NCBI GenBank assembly: GCA_900315105.1 | Contig: OMXX01000071.1 | Span: forward strand, 1 to 19,409 | Origin: an uncultured Prevotellaceae bacterium | Lineage (GTDB): Bacteria; Bacteroidota; Bacteroidia; Bacteroidales; Bacteroidaceae | DNA: 19,409 bases | Direction of reading: 5' to 3' | Shown: piece by piece, positions 13,792 to 19,409 of the stretch | Numbering within the stretch: the first letter of the stretch is position 1 | How the letters are laid out: each line of letters starts with the position of its first letter | Notes under the pieces: model-generated | What the model was told of the DNA's origin: nothing | The model's input: only the letters and a program-made list of their open reading frames with translations | The model's database searches: none | Program-made: the position numbers and the translations under genes

Positions 13792-14529
13792 ATGAACATT
13801 AAACCCATAGCATATTTCCGTTCGCCATTGACGAGCAAGTTTGGTATTCCGCGCCAGAGTGGTGTGGTAAAGGATCTTGTTGGTGAGATTGTATTCGAGA
13901 AGGAATTCTCTTCACCAGATGCCATACGAGGCCTTGAAGGCTTCGACTATATATGGCTAATCTGGGGATTCTCCGCCAACAAACACGCGTCAAATGGTCT
14001 CACCGTCAGACCTCCACGCCTTGGAGGCAACGAAAGACTTGGAGTTTTTGCTACAAGATCACCGTTCAGGCCTAACCCGATTGGTCTTTCTTGCGTGAAA
14101 TTAGTATCACAAAACGATAGAGCCATTATCGAATCGGCTCCCTCCCTACGGGGGAAGTCCGATGTTGATAACATCGGAGTATGTGCCAGGGCGGGGGGAG
14201 AGGCCGTACTTTTAGTTTACGGTGCCGACCTTATGGACGGCACACCGATCTACGATATCAAGCCTTACATTCCCTATGCAGATGCCCATCCAGATGCCCG
14301 TGGTGGATTCACAGACAACAATGACTGGCAGCCTCTCGAAGTAATAATCCCAGAGGAAATAGCCAAGACATTCACAGCAACAGAACTTTCATCGCTCAAA
14401 GGTGTACTTTCGCAAGACCCGCGCCCACAATACCACGATGACCCAGAACGTATCTACGGAATGCCATTTGCAGGAAGGGATGTGAAGTTCAAGGTCAACG
14501 GCAATATCCTTATGGTTATCAAATTCTAG
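13792..14529 (+). CDS. trmO: tRNA (N6-threonylcarbamoyladenosine(37)-N6)-methyltransferase TrmO
   Basis: A 245-residue TrmO (also named TsaA/YaeB), which methylates t6A37 of certain tRNAs from S-adenosylmethionine to give m6t6A. Family blocks are clear: IAYFRSPLTSKFGIPRQSG at the N-terminus, RPPRLGGNERLGVFATRSPFRPNPIGLS (about 73-100), DLMDGTPIYDIKPYIPYAD (about 146-164) and the C-terminal DPRPQYHDDPERIYGMPFAGRDV. Between the second and third blocks, residues 115-138 (SAPSLRGKSDVDNIGV and following) are encoded entirely by a palindromic repeat element that also occurs at 2547-2626; E. coli TrmO has no such segment. The frame is kept and all conserved motifs are intact, so the protein may still work. 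Its 3' end recurs as relics at 17156-17272 and 18917-19027. Confidence 0.94.
   Translation: MNIKPIAYFRSPLTSKFGIPRQSGVVKDLVGEIVFEKEFSSPDAIRGLEGFDYIWLIWGFSANKHASNGLTVRPPRLGGNERLGVFATRSPFRPNPIGLSCVKLVSQNDRAIIESAPSLRGKSDVDNIGVCARAGGEAVLLVYGADLMDGTPIYDIKPYIPYADAHPDARGGFTDNNDWQPLEVIIPEEIAKTFTATELSSLKGVLSQDPRPQYHDDPERIYGMPFAGRDVKFKVNGNILMVIKF
14136..14205. repeat. Palindromic element copy B, inside trmO
   Basis: The reverse complement of the element at 2547-2626. From 14140 to 14205 the two copies agree at all but one base (C here for T in the other at the TGTGyCAG position). Copy B lacks 10 bases of one outer arm (GGCT here for the GGCCTCTCCCCCCG arm). The inner hairpin TCCGATGTT-GAT-AACATCGGA (14158-14178) is intact. 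It encodes TrmO residues 115-138 in frame. Confidence 0.9.
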
Positions 14530-14561
14530 CCCACACAATTAACTAGTGTGGGCTAGAATTT
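14521..14561. terminator. Bidirectional terminator between trmO and the M6 protease gene
   Basis: AAATTCTAGCCCACAC (14521-14536) and GTGTGGGCTAGAATTT (14546-14561) form a perfect 16-bp stem with a 9-base loop. The trmO stop codon (14527-14529) lies within the stem. The two genes converge, and the M6 gene's stop is 8 bp beyond. Confidence 0.88.
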
Positions 14562-14568
14562 GAATTTA

Positions 14569-16905
14569 TTATTTTACGAACTTCTTTCCATTCTTTACGT
14601 AAATTCCCGGCTTGAGGTTATTCTCATTCACCTTTCTGCCGTTAATATCAAAGATCTGGGTGTTAGGTGATGGGTGTTGGATGTTTGCTATGCCAGTTGT
14701 CTCTTCTTCATCCAGAACCTTGATAGTGATAGCCTTCGCAGCATTTTTCACGCTATATTTAGAATAATCACGCGATTCCACCTTCATATACCAGCGGAAA
14801 GGCTTAAGGCCATTAGAGCCATCGCTTTTTATAAGCTTGCCACCACCCATACCGTAATAGTTGTTTGCTATCATTGTTTCTGAAGGGATAGGGCTGTAAG
14901 TGCCTATAATGGTGTATTTCGCAATAGTGGTAGAGCAATCCACGCTTCCACCCTCAGCAGCATATATAGTCGTATTTTCTGCGGATATCGTCTTCTCGCC
15001 AGCTGTCTTTGCCCTAATGAGATAAGGCGTGTTAGGCTGGGTTGAGCCGCTCTTCATCTTTATTATCTCCATTACTGTCTCGTCAATAACGCCATCCTCA
15101 TCATTATCATTCTGACGGACAGTATTGATATAAGCCAACTCGAAATCATCCTTCAAATCCTCATAATTCAGAGAGAAAGGAAGATATATTGCCTGCCAGT
15201 TCACATTAGTGAAATTTCGGGTATAAGTAATCTTGCCGTACTGTCCTGTTGGAACGTCTGCAAGAGGCTCACCGTCCTCGATATGATATTCACCTCCCAT
15301 GAATCTGAAGGAAACGGTCTGATCCTCATTCTTCACGATATTGGTGATAGGGAAAGACTTCGCCATATCACTACCTGAGTAGTTTTTGAAAGATTCTACG
15401 GAAGTAACCTCCTGTAAACCCGGATAAATATCACCTTTCAAGCTCTGAGTGAAATCATTCGATCTCCTAGATGATATATTACCATCAGCAGGTAGTAAAG
15501 TAATGTTTGGATGTCCGTAGGTATTATTAGGTGTCATACCGAAACCATCAGGAGAAGAGGTAATGTGCATGATAAGCATACCATTACCATACTTCTTATT
15601 TAGATAGTAGTTCCACCCATCGTAGCCAGAATGCTCGATTGTGTAGTACTCATATGGGTCAGCAGGATTAGTAATCCTATAAGCCTTTCCCCCCTTGTTA
15701 CGTGGTACGAGAGTGATATTCTGCGCCTCGGTAATCTCCTCAGCATCTTCCCATCCTAAATATTCACGCTCCCACGTGGTATATTGGCATGGCCACATTC
15801 CATTAAAGATATTCTCACCACCATCCATAATATCCCAGTCCTCAGGACCGCAGTTGTCGTAATCAACATTGCCATTTATATCCATCGGCTCAGTTTTCAA
15901 AGTCCAGTAAAGATCAGGAAGTCCAAGACCATGACTCATCTCATGACAGAAAACACCAATACCAGCACGTATTGGTTCTTTCACATAAATGCTTGCATCC
16001 GCAGCCAACTCATTAGTTACACCTATCACATTGACAATTTTGTTATCCCTTGTTCTGATTGCTCTATCCCCCCAGCAAGCAGGCCACGCGTCATTTCTGT
16101 TACCGCTGAGGTTTGCACCTGTACCGGCATAGAGAACATAAACGAGATCCACATAACCGTCATTGTTGCTGTCATACTGCGAGAAATCGATATCAGCATC
16201 AGCACATGCTACAGCCTCCGTTAGCAAATCATTGGTATTGCCTTTAGCCTTACCATAATAATCGTGATTATTGATAGTCTCATAAGGACCATAAAGGTCG
16301 AATACAGGAGTGAACTTTCCATTACTAGCATCTATGAAATACTGACGAACAGAGCTGTAACCCAGATATTTTGTCTCATCGCTGTAAGGAGTTCTTGTCG
16401 TTCCATTGAAATACTCCTCAAATACCTCGTACAATTTTTCCTTATCACCATTACCAAGGACAAACTTCTTGTCGGTATAGTTCATCAGAATGATAGGAAT
16501 GTGAATTTCACCCATGTGAGGACAAAAAATATTTTTATCAAGCTTATCTACCGCCTTCTTCCTCTTTATTACAGAATTATCCGCCTCTACGAAAAAACTA
16601 TCCTTGTCTTGAGCTTTAATCAAGTTTGTCTCTTTTGTCGAACGATCAGAAGCGTCATGTGCCAAGACTCCTGTACTTACAAGTTCACCTTTGTTTACTG
16701 ATGCGACATAATAAGCAGACCCGTTTCGTACAAGAAGTACTCCGTCTGTTGTCTGATACCATGAAAAATCCTCGTCACCAAGAAGCTGGATAGTAACAGA
16801 CTTTCCGTCAGGCTGAAGCACAAGCATAGGAGTTCCAGCAGATTTAGCAGCCCATATATTCAGACTGCAACATAGCATAATTAGAAATAGTAATTTTTTC
16901 TTCAT
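14569..16905 (-). CDS. Secreted M6 family metalloprotease
   Basis: A 778-residue exported zinc protease of the M6 (immune inhibitor A-like) family. Residues 1-19 are a signal peptide (MKKKLLFLIMLCCSLNIWA). A propeptide-like region runs to about 125. The catalytic domain contains VRQYFIDASNGKF (186-198), a calcium-type loop DSNNDGYVD (245-253), and the zinc site HEMSHGLGLPD (His321, Glu322, His325, Asp331). After about residue 545 there is a beta-rich module, and the last 30 residues (IFDINGR...YVKNGKKF) resemble a type IX secretion sorting tail, nearly the same as that of the BspA-like protein at 287-2545. It is therefore likely surface-attached or released. It converges with trmO and is followed upstream by an 11-bp repeat array and a trmO-tail relic. 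Confidence 0.92.
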   Translation of the reverse strand: MKKKLLFLIMLCCSLNIWAAKSAGTPMLVLQPDGKSVTIQLLGDEDFSWYQTTDGVLLVRNGSAYYVASVNKGELVSTGVLAHDASDRSTKETNLIKAQDKDSFFVEADNSVIKRKKAVDKLDKNIFCPHMGEIHIPIILMNYTDKKFVLGNGDKEKLYEVFEEYFNGTTRTPYSDETKYLGYSSVRQYFIDASNGKFTPVFDLYGPYETINNHDYYGKAKGNTNDLLTEAVACADADIDFSQYDSNNDGYVDLVYVLYAGTGANLSGNRNDAWPACWGDRAIRTRDNKIVNVIGVTNELAADASIYVKEPIRAGIGVFCHEMSHGLGLPDLYWTLKTEPMDINGNVDYDNCGPEDWDIMDGGENIFNGMWPCQYTTWEREYLGWEDAEEITEAQNITLVPRNKGGKAYRITNPADPYEYYTIEHSGYDGWNYYLNKKYGNGMLIMHITSSPDGFGMTPNNTYGHPNITLLPADGNISSRRSNDFTQSLKGDIYPGLQEVTSVESFKNYSGSDMAKSFPITNIVKNEDQTVSFRFMGGEYHIEDGEPLADVPTGQYGKITYTRNFTNVNWQAIYLPFSLNYEDLKDDFELAYINTVRQNDNDEDGVIDETVMEIIKMKSGSTQPNTPYLIRAKTAGEKTISAENTTIYAAEGGSVDCSTTIAKYTIIGTYSPIPSETMIANNYYGMGGGKLIKSDGSNGLKPFRWYMKVESRDYSKYSVKNAAKAITIKVLDEEETTGIANIQHPSPNTQIFDINGRKVNENNLKPGIYVKNGKKFVK

Positions 16906-16968
16906 CTTTTATGAAATTATATATAAGAAAATAGGTTATATAAGTTCTCTTTTATTCGTTTTGATATG

Positions 16969-17000
16969 CAAAAATAATAATATTTTTCCAAATCTACAAG
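16969..17000 (-). promoter_or_regulatory. M6 protease promoter
   Basis: On the minus strand, TATTTTTG is at 16976-16969 (TAnnTTTG) with CTTG at 17000-16997, 20 bp upstream, as an imperfect -33 box. The leader would be about 55 nt. Confidence 0.5.
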
Positions 17001-17060
17001 AAATAATATTGTTTTCACAAACCTTAACACGCCGTCAATATTCCGTTATTTCTCCGATGT

Positions 17061-17115
17061 AAATACCATTAAAATACCATTAAGATACCATTAAATATGG
17101 TATTTAAATGGTAAT
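17061..17115. repeat. 11-bp-period ATACCATTA array 1 with inverted partner
   Basis: Three copies of ATACCATTA start at 17063, 17074 and 17085 (period 11). They are followed by the inverted words ATGGTAT and AATGGTAA up to 17115, so the region can fold back on itself. It lies about 155 bp upstream of the M6 gene start and just before a block shared with 18889-19066. Confidence 0.75.
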
Positions 17116-17155
17116 TAAAGTGTTTTTTATATGTATTTATATTGGATTTTCATTG

Positions 17156-17272
17156 GAGGAAGAGCTATGGCTCTTCGTTAGATTTTCCTACATATCCCCA
17201 AAAGCCGCCACAGGAAGGAATGTCAAATTCAAGGTTGAAGGCATAACCCTTATGGTTACTGGCACAGAATAA
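17156..17272 (+). pseudogene. Relic of the trmO 3' end, copy 1
   Basis: From CAGGAAGG at 17211, 39 of 48 bases match the trmO tail (14471-14518), and the frame reads GRNVKFKVEGITLMV where TrmO has GRDVKFKVNGNILMV, ending in TAA at 17270-17272. A GCC-AACACAA stretch after the stop parallels CCCACACAA after the trmO stop. Upstream the similarity fades; the open frame has no ATG start and no TrmO domain, so this is a fragment, not a gene. The same block recurs at 18917-19027. Confidence 0.72.
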
Positions 17273-17287
17273 GCCAACACAAAACAA

Positions 17288-17314
17288 AGACGGTGAACGT
17301 TTCGTTCACCGTCT
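17288..17314. terminator. Terminator at the 3' end of the DUF4369 gene
   Basis: AGACGGTGAACG, loop TTT, CGTTCACCGTCT: a perfect 12-bp stem. On the minus strand it is followed by TTGTTTTG, 33 bp beyond the stop of the DUF4369/thioredoxin-like gene. A decayed version lies after relic 2, around 19043-19066. Confidence 0.8.
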
Positions 17315-17346
17315 ATTGTTGTTCTCTATCACAAAAACGCCTCCCA

Positions 17347-18555
17347 CTACTCAACGAATGGGAAATACTTCTTAATTTCTTCATTCAGTTTGTCTGGACC
17401 GCATTTAGCCAATAACTTTCCTTCTGGAGAGATGAAGATGAAACGCTCTTCCCTAGGGAAATATGTTCCTTGGATTTCTTCAAAAGGCGAGGTTTCGTTC
17501 AAACCAAGTTCCAGCCAATTCTCGCGTGGAAACTCCTTGTCGTCAAACATCTGTTTCGGACTTATTGCAAGGGTTACAATATCCAACTTATCCGCATATT
17601 TCTTGTGAAGTTCCTTTAAGTATTCCTTCGGTCTATCCAAAACAGCACCGGTACAAGCTTTACGTGCAGTCTCAAGCAACAGATACTTACCCTTGCCAAG
17701 TGTCTCTAAAATGCTATGAGGCTTTCCGTCGTGGTCGTTGAGAGTGAAATCCTTTACCTGATCACCAGCTTTTAGAGGTTTGATTTCAGGGTAGAGATAT
17801 TTCTTAACAAAGTAAATACTCTGACTCATGTAATCCTTTGGAACCTTTGCAAAGAGTTCACGGCAAATATTCATTTTCTCCTCATCATCAGAATAATACG
17901 CATCCTGTGAAATCGTTGTCAGTTCATTCTCGTAACTTGGACTAAAATCCCTATTCTTTAGGAATTCTGACATGACAGCAAAATATTTTGGTTGCAAAGC
18001 CTTTTGCTGCTTTGCTATTCTATGAGCTTCATCAGAAGCTGCTTTTGCCTCCTTTTCATTCTTAGCATCATACTGGGCCTCATACATTTTTGCGCTTGCT
18101 GCATTTATCTGAGCATTTAATGCAAGGTAATCAGCCAGTTTCTCCTTCTTGTATTTTATATATATATTGGCTTCTTTCTGGTCGGGATGATCATTTTCTG
18201 CTGTCCATTCTTCTGCCTCCATTCCATTACCTGTTATCACAGTCTTCATACCTGGATTTAATTTGACATTCAGCATAGAACCATATTTGTTAACTTGTAT
18301 ATAACAGTCGTCTCCTGCAGGAATTGCCTTCTCGAAGTGGAATTTTCCGCCTGTGACAGTAGTTATGGTATCAGGTTTGTATGCTCCTTGATGTTCGCGA
18401 ATTGGAAGAGCCAAATAAACAACTGTACCATCAGGAACATTCGTCACTGTTCCGTCAAATACACAAATAGAATCATTGGCAGAGGTCTTAGCTCCCTGTG
18501 CCCAACCACTCATAGCACATAGCATGAGCATGGAAGTAATAATCGATTTCTTCAT
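17347..18555 (-). CDS. Exported DUF4369/thioredoxin-like protein with degenerate CxxC
   Basis: A 402-residue exported protein. Residues 1-20 are a signal peptide (MKKSIITSMLMLCAMSGWAQ). Residues of about 30-115 form a beta-rich DUF4369-like domain, 120-270 are mostly charged helix, and from about 270 there is a TlpA/AhpC-TSA thioredoxin-like domain (AGDQVKDFTLNDHDGKPHSI, then KYLLLETARKACTGAV). In active TlpA proteins that last stretch reads as an aromatic-rich W-C-x-x-C; here only one Cys aligns and the second is replaced by Ala, with the Trp residues also lost. The fold may be kept for binding, or the Cys may act alone. Redox activity of the normal kind is unlikely. The gene has its own promoter and lies between two trmO-tail relics. 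Confidence 0.82.
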   Translation of the reverse strand: MKKSIITSMLMLCAMSGWAQGAKTSANDSICVFDGTVTNVPDGTVVYLALPIREHQGAYKPDTITTVTGGKFHFEKAIPAGDDCYIQVNKYGSMLNVKLNPGMKTVITGNGMEAEEWTAENDHPDQKEANIYIKYKKEKLADYLALNAQINAASAKMYEAQYDAKNEKEAKAASDEAHRIAKQQKALQPKYFAVMSEFLKNRDFSPSYENELTTISQDAYYSDDEEKMNICRELFAKVPKDYMSQSIYFVKKYLYPEIKPLKAGDQVKDFTLNDHDGKPHSILETLGKGKYLLLETARKACTGAVLDRPKEYLKELHKKYADKLDIVTLAISPKQMFDDKEFPRENWLELGLNETSPFEEIQGTYFPREERFIFISPEGKLLAKCGPDKLNEEIKKYFPFVE

Positions 18556-18685
18556 AGAGTTTGTTTTTGTTATAAATTATTTTTACTGTTTTATCAACCA
18601 TTTATACTTATAAAGACGCAATTTCAGAAAAATAGATTTAAATCATCTACATTTTTTTCAAAAAAACTTTTTCGTCTATATTGTG

Positions 18686-18717
18686 CAAAGGTAATAATAT
18701 TTATTCTAAATCAGCAA
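18686..18717 (-). promoter_or_regulatory. Promoter of the DUF4369 gene
   Basis: On the minus strand, TACCTTTG at 18693-18686 is a good -7 box; TTG at 18717-18715, 21 bp upstream, is a partial -33. The leader is about 125 nt. The leader itself shows nothing beyond A/T-rich runs. Confidence 0.6.
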
Positions 18718-18800
18718 TAAATTGTGTGTGTTTTTGCAATTCTTAACTCATCCCATTCTTCCACTATTCTCCCTCTTTTCTCCTCTATTCCTCCTATGAT

Positions 18801-18885
18801 AATACCATTATAATACCATTATATTACCATTATAATACCATAATAATACCATTAACTATTGTATTATTATGGTAATATAATTGGA
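18801..18885. repeat. 11-bp-period ATACCATTA array 2 with inverted partner
   Basis: Five 11-bp units, AATACCATTAT with small changes, start at 18801, 18812, 18823, 18834 and 18845. An inverted partner (TATTATTATGGTAATATAAT) follows at about 18862-18881. The layout is the same as array 1 and it precedes the same shared block. It lies about 245 bp upstream of the DUF4369 gene start. Confidence 0.78.
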
Positions 18886-18916
18886 TTTTATATGTATTTA
18901 TATCGGATTTACTTCG

Positions 18917-19027
18917 GAGGAAGAAAGAAGGATCTACGTTAGATTTTCCTACATACCCCAAAAGCCACCGCAGGAAGGATAAAAATTCAAGGTTGACGGC
19001 AACACACTCATAGTTACTATAGAATAA
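18917..19027 (+). pseudogene. Relic of the trmO 3' end, copy 2
   Basis: Contains GAAGAAAGAAGGATCTAC (reads EERRIY; TrmO has PERIY), then CAGGAAGG at 18971, then KFKVDGNTLIVTIE and a TAA at 19025-19027. A small deletion after CAGGAAGG shifts the frame relative to copy 1. The block from 18889 onward is strongly similar to 17128 onward, including TTAGATTTTCCTACATA and CCCCAAAAGCC. Confidence 0.7.
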
Positions 19028-19119
19028 CCCAACACAAAACGAAAACGGAGAATATTTAGTTCACCATCTTATTGCAGCGCGACAAATACACGCTATACCT
19101 AAAGAATTCTCTCCTAAAA

Positions 19120-19151
19120 TTTGGCAATTAGGATATTTGTTTGTATTTTTG
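19120..19151 (+). promoter_or_regulatory. Promoter of the C10-like protease gene
   Basis: TTTG at 19120-19123, 20 bp, TATTTTTG at 19144-19151, then CA: a good Bacteroidetes promoter about 54 bp before the ATG at 19205. Confidence 0.7.
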
Positions 19152-19204
19152 CAAACGAATAATATCATATATATTATACTAATAACTATTTGTAAGAAAA
19201 ATCT

Positions 19205-19409
19205 ATGTTCGAAAAACTTGCGTTTGGTGCCATTGCCTTATTCATGGCTTGTAAAGTGTTCGCTGTCCAACTGTCTCCTCAGGAAGCGTTGGCACGTATG
19301 AACAACACCCAATCACTATCAAAGGGCTTTGTTTCTGACAAGACTCCTATGCAACTGGCATATACGTCTTCATTCAATGGAAACAACACCTACTATGTGT
19401 TCAACAAAG
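19205..19409 (+). CDS. Probable C10 (streptopain/interpain-like) protease, N-terminal part
   Basis: The first 68 codons of a gene cut by the window end. Residues 1-20 form a short signal peptide (LAFGAIALFMACKVFA). The following LSPQEALARM and the later LAYTSSF, then TYYVFNK, match the propeptide pattern of Bacteroidales C10 cysteine proteases (S-P-x-E-A-L-x-R, then L-A-Y-T, then Y-V-F-N). The catalytic Cys and His would lie beyond the window, so activity cannot be judged. Some other Bacteroidales secreted proteins share this prodomain, which is the main alternative. The start is supported by the promoter just upstream. Confidence 0.7.
   Translation, partial: MFEKLAFGAIALFMACKVFAVQLSPQEALARMNNTQSLSKGFVSDKTPMQLAYTSSFNGNNTYYVFNK

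Noticed and set aside
14136..14205. Assembly artefact joining two copies of the repeat in trmO
   Set aside because: The frame stays open on both sides with conserved TrmO blocks intact, and copy B differs from copy A by a 10-base deletion and a substitution; an artefact would more likely break the frame. Read mapping could still test this.
15784..16701. Plus-strand open frames of about 145 codons within the M6 protease gene
   Set aside because: Antisense shadows of an intact protease with all zinc-site residues; no independent support.
17061..17115. Possible CRISPR array
   Set aside because: Units are 11 bp and abutting, with no spacers; no cas gene is in the window. The same applies to 18801-18885.
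17128..17272. Real small gene instead of a trmO relic
   Set aside because: The frame has no ATG or ribosome site ahead of the TrmO-like tail, and the second copy is frameshifted, so coding function is not maintained.
1..19409. tRNA, rRNA or riboswitch genes
   Set aside because: I scanned the intergenic stretches for cloverleaf ends, TTCGA loops and known riboswitch cores and saw none I could support; a covariance-model search would settle it.

Overview
The window looks like chromosomal DNA of a gut or oral Bacteroidales bacterium, most likely Prevotella or a close relative. The evidence is a type III glutamine synthetase, a BspA-like leucine-rich-repeat surface protein, an M6 metalloprotease, the start of a C10 (streptopain/interpain-like) protease, DapL-type lysine/DAP synthesis, and repeated promoters of the Bacteroidetes type (TTTG, about 20 bp, TAnnTTTG). 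This assignment is inference from gene content; no rRNA or other marker gene is present and I recognise no tRNA.

Layout. (1) 1-4000 is accessory: a secreted BspA/GLUG protein, then an 80-bp palindromic element, two translationally spaced paralogous small peptides with Asp-rich tails, a terminator, and about 1 kb without a credible gene that is full of short hairpins and repeat fragments. (2) 4009-13544 is a nitrogen and amino-acid block. On the minus strand are glnN (GSIII), a small outer-membrane barrel protein, dapL and dapF; diverging from dapF on the plus strand are the PII gene glnK, amtB and then asnB. Together these cover ammonium uptake (AmtB), its control (PII), assimilation to glutamine (GSIII), use of glutamine for asparagine (AsnB) and use of glutamate nitrogen for diaminopimelate (DapL, DapF). 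The dapF/glnK divergent region holds two well-formed promoters and a pair of near-identical 16-bp sites 64 bp apart that are candidate operators. (3) 13792-19409 begins with trmO (tRNA t6A37 methyltransferase), followed by convergent secreted-protein genes: an M6 metalloprotease and a DUF4369/thioredoxin-like protein whose CxxC is degenerate, then the first 68 codons of a probable C10 protease.

Two things stand out. First, the 80-bp palindromic element found downstream of the BspA-like gene is also present, nearly identical and inverted, inside the trmO coding region, where it reads through in frame and adds about 24 residues between conserved blocks of the protein. Second, the 3' end of trmO recurs twice as non-coding relics (about 17156-17272 and 18917-19027), each preceded by an 11-bp-period ATACCATTA array and each lying at the far side of one secreted-protein gene. 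The arrangement (trmO tail, gene, array, relic, gene, array, relic) looks like repeated cassette insertion or duplication at the trmO 3' end. No recombinase is visible in the window, so the mechanism is open.
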